NCBI RefSeq assembly: GCF_002101595.1
Contig: NZ_LQOM01000020.1
Location: 98,032-162,031 of the forward strand
DNA: 64,000 bases
Direction of reading: 5' to 3'
Source of the DNA: Mycobacterium celatum
GTDB taxonomy: Bacteria > Actinomycetota > Actinomycetes > Mycobacteriales > Mycobacteriaceae
The notes below the pieces were generated by a model. The model was not told the DNA's origin. It saw only the letters and a program-made list of their open reading frames with translations, and made no database searches. This document shows, piece after piece, positions 7,381 through 15,344 of this stretch (position 1 is the stretch's first letter; the number at the start of each line of letters is the position of its first letter). The position numbers and the translations under genes were made by a program.

Positions 7381-8407
7381 CGAGTTGGGCTACTACCTGC
7401 TTGCCGGGGCCGGCGGTGAAGGGCCCGCGACATTGATGGACGAGGCCCGTCGCGGCGAGGAGCTGGGCTTGGGCACCGCGTTCATCTCGGAACGCTGGAA
7501 CGTCAAGGAAGCGTCGTCTCTGGTCGGCGCCGCGTGCGCGGTGACCAGCCGCATGCAGATCGCCACGGCCGCAACCAATCACAACACCCGCCATCCGCTG
7601 ATCACCGCGTCGTGGGCGACCACGATGCACCGGCTCTCCGGCGGGCGGTTCACGCTGGGCATCGGCCGCGGGATCGGCGCTATCTACAGCGCGTTCGGCA
7701 TTCCGGCGGTGACCACCGCGCAGATGGAGGACTGGGCGCAGGTCATGCGCCGGCTCTGGCACGGCGAGGTGATCTTCAACCACGACGGCCCGATGGGCAA
7801 GTACCAGGTGCTGTTTCTCGACCCGGACTTCGACGAGGACATCCGGCTGGCGCTGGTGGCGTTCGGGCCCAAATCGCTCGCGTTGGGCGGCCGCGTCTTC
7901 GATGACGTCATCCTGCACACCTATTTCACCCCGGAAACGTTGCAGCGCTGCGTCAGAACCGTCAAAGACGCCGCGGAAAAGGCGGGCCGCGACCCGTCCA
8001 GCGTGCGGGTATGGTCGTGCTTCGCCACCGTGGGTGACCATCTTCCCGAAGAGGTGCGGCTCAAGAAGACGGTCGCGCGGCTGGCCACCTACCTTCAGGG
8101 CTATGGCGATCTGATGGTGCGCACCAACGGCTGGGATCCCGCTGTGCTGCAACGCTTCCGGGAAGAACCGGTGGTAACGTCGATCGCGGGCGGCATCGAC
8201 CACAAGGCCACGCCCGAGCAGATCGAGCACATCGCGACGTTGATTCCCGACGAGTGGTTGGAGCCCTCGGCCACCGGCTCGACGCAGCAATGTGTCAACC
8301 GCATCCGCAAGGAATTCGACTATGGGGCCGATGCGGTGATCCTGCACGGCGCCACACCCGACGAGCTCGAGCCGATCGTGGCCGCATACCGCGCCGTGCA
8401 ACCATAA
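7361..8407 (+). CDS. LLM-class F420-dependent oxidoreductase
   Basis: This 348-residue luciferase-like TIM-barrel protein carries LGTAFISERWN near the start, the ATAATNHNTRHPL strand, and LSGGRFTLGIGRGIG, the hallmark cofactor-binding loop of the family. The TTG start at 7361 follows AAAGGAG at good spacing and lies inside the end of the hydrolase gene, so the two are co-translated. Enzymes of this type use reduced F420 or a flavin in redox steps. The substrate is unknown. It ends before the strong hairpin at 8421-8486. Confidence 0.85.
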   Translation: MTERVFNELGYYLLAGAGGEGPATLMDEARRGEELGLGTAFISERWNVKEASSLVGAACAVTSRMQIATAATNHNTRHPLITASWATTMHRLSGGRFTLGIGRGIGAIYSAFGIPAVTTAQMEDWAQVMRRLWHGEVIFNHDGPMGKYQVLFLDPDFDEDIRLALVAFGPKSLALGGRVFDDVILHTYFTPETLQRCVRTVKDAAEKAGRDPSSVRVWSCFATVGDHLPEEVRLKKTVARLATYLQGYGDLMVRTNGWDPAVLQRFREEPVVTSIAGGIDHKATPEQIEHIATLIPDEWLEPSATGSTQQCVNRIRKEFDYGADAVILHGATPDELEPIVAAYRAVQP

Positions 8408-8420
8408 GCGGCCGGGCCAC

Positions 8421-8486
8421 GCCGCGAGCGTGCGCAAACCCGGCGACACGCTCGGCGTGTCGCCCGGGAACACGCACGCTCGCGGC
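8421..8486. terminator. large nested hairpin between convergent genes
   Basis: The outer 14-bp arms, GCCGCGAGCGTGCG at 8421-8434 and CGCACGCTCGCGGC at 8473-8486, are perfectly complementary. A second 7-bp stem, CGACACG/CGTGTCG at 8444-8450 and 8456-8462, sits inside. The element lies between convergent stops at 8407 and 8496 and would fold on either strand, so a bidirectional terminator is likely. GCGAGCGTGCG-type cores are frequent between mycobacterial genes, so this may also be a dispersed palindromic repeat. Confidence 0.65.
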
Positions 8487-8495
8487 AAAAGGGGG

Positions 8496-9992
8496 TTACG
8501 GGAGGATGACCGTGCGGATCGCCGGCTCGGGGGCGGCTTGGCGGCTGTAGATGCCCCGCTGCAGCGCGGCTAGCAGCGCGTCGCGCGTCTCGCGGGGATC
8601 GATGAGCTCGTCGAATCCCATGTGCTCGGCGGACCGGTACGACGCCTGCAACTCCGCGTTGCGCAACCTCGCCGAGAGGTCTTCGCCGGCGTGCGACGCC
8701 CGGCTCAACGCGGCGGCGCTCATCGCTCCCATCGTGGCGCCCGGATAGGCGAATGTGGCTACCTGCGAGTCGAATCCGAGCAGCGACATCACCATCGACC
8801 CGAACCCGTAGGCCTTGCGCAGCGTCAGGTGCAGCTTGATCGTGGTGGCCGCGGTCTGCGCGGCGAACATCCGTGCGCCGGCCCGCAGCACTCCGGAGCG
8901 CTCGGAGCGGCTGCCCGGCAGCATGCCGGGATTGTCGGCCAAGAACACGATCGGTAAATGGAACGAGTCGGCCACCATGATGAAATGTGCTGCCTTGTCG
9001 GCGGCGTCGGCGTCGATCGAGCCGGCCAGCACCTGAGGCTGGTTGGCCACCACCGCCACCGGATGGCCACCCAGATGCGCCAAAGCGCAGATGATCGCCC
9101 GGCCGAACTGCGGCTGCACCTCGAACCAGTCGGGCCGGTCGAACACCACGTCGAGCACCGCGCGCATGTCGTAGACGCGCCGGTTGTCGCGCGAGACGAT
9201 GTCGAGCAGCTCCGGCGTGGGCCGCGGTCCTGTGGTGTCGTCGGCGGGCAGCGACGGCGGGTACGACCACGCACTGGGCGGGAAATACGACAGGTAGCGA
9301 CGAACACTGTCGAGCACCCCTTCGTCGTCCTCGGCGACGTTGTGGATCACCCCGCTGGGCAACGCGACATCGGGTCCGCCGAGGTCTTCCTTCGAAATGT
9401 CTTCGCCCGTCGACTCTTTCACGACGGGTGGGCCGGCTGTGAAGATGGCGCCCTGGTTGCTCATGATCCGGAAGTCGCACACCGGCGCCACCAGGGCGCC
9501 GTGTCCGGCCGACGGGCCGAGTACTGCGGCGACGGTGGGGACCCGCCCCGAGCACTGCGTCTGGGCGAGCAGGTCGGTTGGGCTGCGCCCGTAATGGCCG
9601 CCGGTCGGGCGGAAGCCGGCGCCCTCCAGCAGCATCACCAACGGAATCTTGTCGCGCAGTGCCAGTTCGGCGATGCGGTACCGCTTGGAATTACCGCCCG
9701 GCCCGATGCTGCCCGCCAGCGTGGTGAAGTCCTCGGCGCCGACCATGACGGGAGATCCGTTGATGCAGCCCGACCCCACCACGATCGCGTCCGCGGCCGC
9801 CTCGCCGCCGACCAACGTGCCCACTTCGCGAAACGTGCCGGCGTCCAGCAGGTACTCCAACCGTGCCCGCGCGTCGAGCTTGCCTTTGCCGCGGTGCTTG
9901 GCCAGTCGCTCCGGCCCGCCCATGCCCCGCGCATACTGACGACGGCGCTCGAGATCGTCGAGCGTTTCCTCCCAGTCCGGGGGCTTGGTCAT
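8496..9992 (-). CDS. acyl-CoA carboxylase carboxyltransferase (beta) subunit
   Basis: This 498-residue protein of the AccD/PccB carboxyltransferase family transfers CO2 from carboxybiotin to an acyl-CoA. Visible features are RRRQYARGMGGPERLAKHRGKGKLDARARLEYLLD at the N-terminus, the GGAGFRP-like oxyanion region (LEGAGFRPTGGHYG), and a second crotonase half with IVFLADNPGMLPG and YPGATMGAMS. No biotin carboxylase subunit is encoded nearby, so the partner must be elsewhere. The divergent promoter with the LLM gene contains the palindrome variant at 10045-10063. Confidence 0.88.
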   Translation of the reverse strand: MTKPPDWEETLDDLERRRQYARGMGGPERLAKHRGKGKLDARARLEYLLDAGTFREVGTLVGGEAAADAIVVGSGCINGSPVMVGAEDFTTLAGSIGPGGNSKRYRIAELALRDKIPLVMLLEGAGFRPTGGHYGRSPTDLLAQTQCSGRVPTVAAVLGPSAGHGALVAPVCDFRIMSNQGAIFTAGPPVVKESTGEDISKEDLGGPDVALPSGVIHNVAEDDEGVLDSVRRYLSYFPPSAWSYPPSLPADDTTGPRPTPELLDIVSRDNRRVYDMRAVLDVVFDRPDWFEVQPQFGRAIICALAHLGGHPVAVVANQPQVLAGSIDADAADKAAHFIMVADSFHLPIVFLADNPGMLPGSRSERSGVLRAGARMFAAQTAATTIKLHLTLRKAYGFGSMVMSLLGFDSQVATFAYPGATMGAMSAAALSRASHAGEDLSARLRNAELQASYRSAEHMGFDELIDPRETRDALLAALQRGIYSRQAAPEPAIRTVILP

Positions 9993-10044
9993 CGCATGTC
10001 CTCACTCGTCTACGGGTTGCCTAGAGCCTAACCTCCGTTGACCA

Positions 10045-10063
10045 TACTGAATCGCTTACTGTA
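10045..10063. promoter_or_regulatory. degenerate copy of the 19-bp palindrome
   Basis: TACTGAAT-CGC-TTACTGTA keeps the length and centre of the 381 site but has mismatches in both arms. It lies between the divergent carboxyltransferase (start 9992) and LLM gene (start 10101), the same placement as the better copies. TACTGT at 10057-10062 is a plausible -10 for the plus-strand operon. Confidence 0.45.
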
Positions 10064-10100
10064 GCGTCGGCGACATGGGTATCGCGGCGTCGCAGACGCG

Positions 10101-11108
10101 ATGAGGGTCGACGGCGGCCTATTCGGCGACCTCGCCCGGGTGCCGGAGCGGGCCCGCGATTTGGAGCAGCGGGGCTACGACGGCTGCTGGACGGGCGAAA
10201 TCAACCACGACCCGTTCCTGCCGCTGCTGCTGGCCGCCGAACACACGTCGCGACTCGAATTGGGCACCAGCATTGCGGTGGCATTCGCGCGCAACCCGAT
10301 GATCGTCGCCAACCTCGGCTGGGATCTGCAGAGCTATTCGCAGGGCCGCTTCATCCTCGGGCTCGGTACACAGGTCAAGCCGCACATCGAAAAGCGCTTC
10401 AGCATGCCGTGGAGTCACCCGGCGCGGCGGATGCGCGAATTCGTGCTGGCGCTGCACGCGATCTGGTCGACGTGGAAGGACGGCGCCCCGCTGCGATTCG
10501 AGGGCGAGTTCTACACCCACAAACTGATGACACCGATGTTCACCCCCGAGCCGCAGCCGTATCCGGCGCCGAAGGTCTTCATTGCCGCAGTCGGCGAGGC
10601 GATAACCGAGATGTGCGGCGAAGTCGCCGACGGCCTACTGGCCCATGCCTTTACGACGACGCGCTACCTGCACGAGGTGACCATACCGGCCCTGCAGCGC
10701 GGAATGCGGCGTGCCGGCCGGGACCGGGTCGCGTTTGAGGTGGCGTGCCCGGTGTTCGTCGTGACCGGCGACGACGATGCGGAATTGACGGCGAGCGCGG
10801 GCAGGGTCCGCAAGCAAATCGCCTTCTACGGCTCGACGCCCGCGTACCGCAAGGTTCTCGAGCTGCACGGGTGGGGCGATGCGGCAACCGAGCTGCATCA
10901 GCTTTCCCTGCAAGGCAAATGGGATGCGATGGGCTCGCTGATCGACGACGAAATGCTCGAGGCGTTCGCCGTCGTCGCGCCGGTCGAAAAGCTGGCAGCC
11001 GCACTGCGCGACCGATGTGACGGCGTGATCGACCGGGTGATGCCGGCCCTTCCGCACACGCTTTCCCACACCACTGTCACCGCTGTATTGCACGAGTTGC
11101 GCCAGTAA
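10101..11108 (+). CDS. LLM-class F420-dependent oxidoreductase (TIGR03617-like)
   Basis: This 335-residue luciferase-fold protein begins MRVDGGLFGDLARVPERARDLEQ. GYDGCWTGEINHDPFL, LELGTSIAVAFARNP and SQGRFILGLGTQVKPHI are the barrel strands and cofactor loop of this subgroup. The closely linked P450 (start 10 nt after the stop) suggests that both act on the same substrate. The start has a weak ribosome binding site, but no better in-frame start is visible between the promoter and 10101. Confidence 0.85.
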   Translation: MRVDGGLFGDLARVPERARDLEQRGYDGCWTGEINHDPFLPLLLAAEHTSRLELGTSIAVAFARNPMIVANLGWDLQSYSQGRFILGLGTQVKPHIEKRFSMPWSHPARRMREFVLALHAIWSTWKDGAPLRFEGEFYTHKLMTPMFTPEPQPYPAPKVFIAAVGEAITEMCGEVADGLLAHAFTTTRYLHEVTIPALQRGMRRAGRDRVAFEVACPVFVVTGDDDAELTASAGRVRKQIAFYGSTPAYRKVLELHGWGDAATELHQLSLQGKWDAMGSLIDDEMLEAFAVVAPVEKLAAALRDRCDGVIDRVMPALPHTLSHTTVTAVLHELRQ

Positions 11109-11117
11109 GGAGCCGCC

Positions 11118-12350
11118 ATGAGCACACCGACGATCGACGACGCCGCCAAGCTGCTGGCCGACCCGATGGCCTACACTGACGAGCCGAAACTGCATGCAGC
11201 ACTTGCGCATTTGCGTGCCAACGCTCCCGTGTCCTGGGTCGACGTGCCCAACTACGCACCGTTCTGGGCGATCACCAAGCACGTCGACATCATGGACATC
11301 GAGCGCGACAACGAGGTGTTCACCAACTGGCCCCGGCCGGTTTTGGTGACCGCCGAAGCCGACGAGGTGCAGGCCAACATCGGGGTGCGCACGCTGATCC
11401 ACATGGACGACCCGCAGCACCGGGTGGTGCGGGCGATCGGCGCGGATTGGTTCCGGCCCAAGGCGATGAGGGCGCTGAAGGTTCGAGTCGACGAGCTGGC
11501 CAAGATCTACGTCGACAAGATGATGGCCGCCGGACCCGAGTGCGACTTCGTGCAGGAGGTCGCGGTCAACTACCCGCTCTATGTGATCATGTCGCTGCTG
11601 GGCATCCCGGAAGCGGACTTCCCGCGGATGCTCAAACTCACCCAGGAGTTGTTCGGCGGCGACGACGCCGAGTTCAAGCGCGGCACCACCCTCGAGGACC
11701 AGATGCCCGCGCTGCTCGACATGTTCGAGTACTTCAACGCCGTCACCGCCTCTCGTCGCGAACACCCGACCGAGGACCTGTCCTCGGCGATCGCCAACGC
11801 CCGCGTCGACGGCGAGCCGTTGTCGGATATCGACACGGTGTCCTACTACCTGATCGTCGCCACCGCCGGCCACGACACCACCAGCGCGACGATCTCCGGT
11901 GGTCTGCACGCGTTGATCGAGAACCCGGATCAGCACCGGCGACTGCGCGACGACCTCGGATTGATGCCGCTGGCCACCGAGGAGATGATCCGTTGGGTCA
12001 CCCCGGTCAAGGAGTTCATGCGCACCGCCGCCGAGGACACCACCGTGCGCGGGGTGCCGATCGCCGCGGGGGAGTCGGTGCTACTGTCCTACGCGTCGGC
12101 CAACCGCGACGAGGACGTGTTCGACGACCCGTTCCGCTTCGACGTCGGCCGCGACCCCAACAAGCACCTGTCCTTCGGCTACGGCGTGCACTTCTGTCTG
12201 GGTGCGGCCCTGGCCCGTATGGAGGTCAACAGCTTCTTCACCGAACTGCTGCCCAGGCTGAAATCCATAGAGCTCACCGGTGATCCACAATTCATCGCCA
12301 CCACTTTCGTCGGCGGCCTCAAACACCTGCCGGTGCGGTACTCATTCTGA
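11118..12350 (+). CDS. cytochrome P450
   Basis: This 410-residue soluble P450 mono-oxygenase has the I-helix oxygen-binding motif TAGHDTTS near residue 250, an EEMIRW ExxR-type motif, and the heme loop FGYGVHFCLG with the cysteine ligand at residue 360. A good GGAG ribosome site precedes ATG 11118. It is co-transcribed with the upstream LLM oxidoreductase (9-nt gap). Substrate and CYP family number cannot be assigned from motifs alone. A ferredoxin gene is not adjacent. Confidence 0.9.
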   Translation: MSTPTIDDAAKLLADPMAYTDEPKLHAALAHLRANAPVSWVDVPNYAPFWAITKHVDIMDIERDNEVFTNWPRPVLVTAEADEVQANIGVRTLIHMDDPQHRVVRAIGADWFRPKAMRALKVRVDELAKIYVDKMMAAGPECDFVQEVAVNYPLYVIMSLLGIPEADFPRMLKLTQELFGGDDAEFKRGTTLEDQMPALLDMFEYFNAVTASRREHPTEDLSSAIANARVDGEPLSDIDTVSYYLIVATAGHDTTSATISGGLHALIENPDQHRRLRDDLGLMPLATEEMIRWVTPVKEFMRTAAEDTTVRGVPIAAGESVLLSYASANRDEDVFDDPFRFDVGRDPNKHLSFGYGVHFCLGAALARMEVNSFFTELLPRLKSIELTGDPQFIATTFVGGLKHLPVRYSF

Positions 12351-12386
12351 TAACCGTCCCGGACCACACCATTGTTCTTTCGGTGC

Positions 12387-12406
12387 GCGTCATCATTTGA
12401 TGACGC
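12387..12406. promoter_or_regulatory. perfect 9-2-9 palindrome upstream of the molybdopterin oxidoreductase
   Basis: GCGTCATCA and TGATGACGC form a perfect inverted repeat around a TT centre, 28 nt before the start at 12435. The position and symmetry fit an operator for a dimeric repressor. No dedicated regulator lies beside it, and a weak role as terminator of the P450 operon is possible. Confidence 0.45.
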
Positions 12407-12434
12407 ATTTCGAGGAAGTACCTGCTCGTGCAAG

Positions 12435-14747
12435 ATGGACGTTGTGAAGGATCGCGACGTCGACGTGGGCTACGACGAGCACGCGGTGGTGGCGACGCCG
12501 CCCAAGCGCGAGGCCGCCGGGGTGAAGGCGGTGCTGGTGTCGCTGCAGCGCGGGCTGGCCTCGATGGGCGCGGTGCGCACGGCGGCGGCGCTGGCGCGGG
12601 TGAATCAGCGACACGGGTTCGACTGCCCGGGCTGTGCCTGGCCGGAGGAGCATGGCGGCCGCAAGCTCGCCGAGTTCTGCGAGAACGGGGCCAAGGCGGT
12701 CGCGGAGGAGGCCACCAAGCGTGTCGTCACCGCCGACTTCTTCGCCCGGCATTCGATCGCAGACCTACAGGCACGCCCGGAGCACTGGCTCTCCCAGCAG
12801 GGCCGGCTCGCCCAGCCGATGGTGCTGCGCCCCGGCGACACCCACTACCGGCCCATTGACTGGGACGACGCCTACCGGCTGATCGCCGACGAACTGCACG
12901 CGCTGGACAGCCCTGACCAGGCGGTGTTCTACACGTCGGGGCGCACCAGCAACGAGGCGGCGTTTCTCTACCAGTTGATGGTGCGCAGCTTCGGCACCAA
13001 CAACCTGCCCGACTGCTCGAACATGTGCCACGAGTCCTCCGGCGCGGCGCTCGTCGACGCGATCGGCGTCGGCAAGGGATCGGTGACCGTCGAGGACGTC
13101 ACGCTGGCCGACCTGATCGTGATCGCCGGCCAGAACCCGGGCACCAACCACCCCCGGATGCTGTCGGTGCTGGAGAAGGCAAAAGCCAACGGCGCCAAGA
13201 TCATTGCGGTCAACCCGCTGCCCGAGGCCGGGCTGATCCGGTTCAAGGACCCGCAGAAGCTGCACGGCATGATCGGGCACGGGGTACCGATCGCCGACGA
13301 GTTCGTCCAGATCCGTCTCGGCGGCGACATGGCGTTGTTCGCGGGGCTGGGGCGGCTGCTGCTCGAGGCTGACGACCGGGCACCGGGCAGCGTGGTGGAC
13401 CGCGACTTCATCGCCGCCCATTGCTCGAATTTCGCCGAGTACGAGGCGCATACCCGCGCGGTCGACCTCGACACCGTGCTGGACGCCACTGGGATCTCGC
13501 GGGAACAGCTGCACCGCGTCGCAGACATGATGGCGCAGTCGCAGCGCACGGTTGCGTGCTGGGCGATGGGATTGACCCAGCATCGGCATGCCGTGCCGAT
13601 GATCTCCGAAATCACCAATGTGCTGTTGATGCGAGGCATGATCGGCAAGCCGGGTGCCGGGCTGTGTCCGGTGCGTGGGCATTCCAACGTGCAGGGCGAT
13701 CGGACGATGGGCATCTGGGAGAAGATGCCGGAGACGTTTCTGTCCGCGCTCGACGCACGATTCGGCATCGTCAGCCCGCGCAAGCACGGGTTGGACACCG
13801 TCGACGCCATCCGCGCCATGCGCGACGGCCGCGCCAAGGTCTTCATGGGCATGGGTGGCAACTTCGCATCCGCGACGCCGGATACCGCGGTCACCGAGGC
13901 CGCGCTGCGCCGCTGCTCTTTGACTGTGCAGGTGTCGACCAAGCTCAACCGCAGCCATGTGGTACACGGGTCGACGGCGCTGATCCTGCCGTCGCTGGGC
14001 CGCACCGACCGCGACCTCCAGGGAGGCGTCAAACAGCTGGTGTCGGTTGAGGATTCGATGTCGATGGTGCACCTGTCGCGGGGCAGCCTGCACCCGCCCA
14101 GCGACCAGGTGCGCAGCGAGGTCGCGATCGTCTGCCAGCTGGCGCGCACCCTGCTGGGCCCTGACCACCCGGTGCCGTGGGAGCGGTTCAACAACGACTA
14201 CGACACCGTCCGTGACGCGATCGCCGCCGTCGTGCCCGGCTGCGAGGACTACAACACCAGAGTTCGTCAACCCGACGGTTTCCAGCTCCCGCATGCGCCG
14301 CGCGATGCCCGCGAATTCCCCACCAGCACAGGCAAAGCCAACTTCGCGGTCAACCCGCTGCAGTGGGTTCCGGTGCCGGACGGCCGCCTGGTGCTGCAAA
14401 CCCTGCGCAGCCACGACCAGTACAACACCACGATCTACGGCCTCGACGACCGATACCGCGGCGTCAAGGGCGGCCGGCGGGTGGTGTTCGTCAACCCGGC
14501 CGACATCGCAAAGTTCGGTCTGAAAGCGGGTGACCGGGTCGATTTGGTATCGGAATTCACCGACGGCGACGGCGTGGTGCAGGAGCGGCGGGCCAAGGAT
14601 TTCATGGTGGTGGAGTACTGCACCCCGGTCGGCAACGCCGCCGCCTACTATCCGGAGACCAATGCGCTGGTGGCGTTGGATCACGTTGCCGCCAAATCGA
14701 ATACACCGGTGTCGAAGGCGATCGTGGTCAGACTAGAGCCGGCGTGA
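12435..14747 (+). CDS. FdhF/YdeP-family molybdopterin oxidoreductase
   Basis: This 770-residue protein is related to the alpha subunit of formate dehydrogenases (YdeP/CbbBc type). The N-terminal FDCPGCAWPEEH contains a CxxC, and NLPDCSNMCHESSGAAL is the cofactor-proximal region of this branch. GQNPGTNHPRM, CPVRGHSNVQGDRTMGI and the C-terminal molydopterin-binding barrel (TLRSHDQYNTTIYG, NPADIAKFGL) follow. The frame is open 21 codons upstream, but ATG 12435 avoids a cysteine-rich tail and follows the palindrome. The electron donor or acceptor is unknown; no beta subunit or maturation gene is adjacent. Confidence 0.85.
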   Translation: MDVVKDRDVDVGYDEHAVVATPPKREAAGVKAVLVSLQRGLASMGAVRTAAALARVNQRHGFDCPGCAWPEEHGGRKLAEFCENGAKAVAEEATKRVVTADFFARHSIADLQARPEHWLSQQGRLAQPMVLRPGDTHYRPIDWDDAYRLIADELHALDSPDQAVFYTSGRTSNEAAFLYQLMVRSFGTNNLPDCSNMCHESSGAALVDAIGVGKGSVTVEDVTLADLIVIAGQNPGTNHPRMLSVLEKAKANGAKIIAVNPLPEAGLIRFKDPQKLHGMIGHGVPIADEFVQIRLGGDMALFAGLGRLLLEADDRAPGSVVDRDFIAAHCSNFAEYEAHTRAVDLDTVLDATGISREQLHRVADMMAQSQRTVACWAMGLTQHRHAVPMISEITNVLLMRGMIGKPGAGLCPVRGHSNVQGDRTMGIWEKMPETFLSALDARFGIVSPRKHGLDTVDAIRAMRDGRAKVFMGMGGNFASATPDTAVTEAALRRCSLTVQVSTKLNRSHVVHGSTALILPSLGRTDRDLQGGVKQLVSVEDSMSMVHLSRGSLHPPSDQVRSEVAIVCQLARTLLGPDHPVPWERFNNDYDTVRDAIAAVVPGCEDYNTRVRQPDGFQLPHAPRDAREFPTSTGKANFAVNPLQWVPVPDGRLVLQTLRSHDQYNTTIYGLDDRYRGVKGGRRVVFVNPADIAKFGLKAGDRVDLVSEFTDGDGVVQERRAKDFMVVEYCTPVGNAAAYYPETNALVALDHVAAKSNTPVSKAIVVRLEPA

Positions 14748-14915
14748 CTGGGCTAGCCCCCGGTCGATGACGTTGGCGCTACGAGCGGAGGAAACGCCAT
14801 GTCCAGCAACCGGTTCCATCCGAACAGCACACTATGACTCCGGTGGACACCGCCACCGGTATGGCCTTCGACGCGTTCCACGCGCGTTGGAGCGGGCTGC
14901 GCCGCCGCGGCAAGA

Positions 14916-15289
14916 ATGCGCCATCCAGAGGTGCCGCGTCGTCTGCGCCAGCTGATCGAAGCCGGTGTGGTCGCCACAACTGCATCGCTGATGCCGAAGC
15001 GCTCTACAGTGCCCGCGGGCCGGCCGAATACGAACAGCTCTGGGCGGACCGCCGCGTCGCGTACGAGTATCTCCCGACCGACGACCAGTATTGGCAGACC
15101 GCACTCGGCGCACAGCGAGCCCTGGCACGAACCGGCCAACATCGAGCCGTCGGCATGGTCGAGCTGCTCACTGCCACCCTCGCCGCCGCGCACCAACCCG
15201 CCGTTGTCCACTACGACGCTGACTTCGACACGGCCGCAACGGTATTAAGGTTCCAGCACCGGTGGGTGCTGCCACGGCGGACCGTTTAG
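14916..15289 (+). pseudogene. vapC-like PIN-domain toxin, frameshifted remnant
   Basis: From 14916 one frame reads MRHPEVPRRLRQLIEAGVV and then ATTASL, part of a VapC PIN domain. At about 14990/14991 the family sequence jumps by one frame and continues DAEALYSARGPAEYEQLW through VHYDADFD to RWVLPRRTV, the normal VapC C-terminus with its late acidic residues. Restoring one G in TCGCTG(G)ATGCC would join the two. The N-terminal DKSAL-type start with the first catalytic Asp is also missing, and no antitoxin is evident. This is a dead toxin gene. Confidence 0.7.
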
Positions 15290-15344
15290 AGGCATCGCCT
15301 CGGAGCGGGCTTTTTCCGGATGGTGGCAATTATCTGCGACTCGA

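Noticed and set aside
12765..14684. 639-residue antisense frame opposite the molybdopterin oxidoreductase
   Set aside because: It has no domain signature, and its composition (His/Arg/Asp/Val rich) is that of a shadow of the real gene.
14753..14915. Possible vapB antitoxin upstream of the vapC remnant
   Set aside because: Short frames here do not show a recognisable antitoxin motif, so none was annotated.
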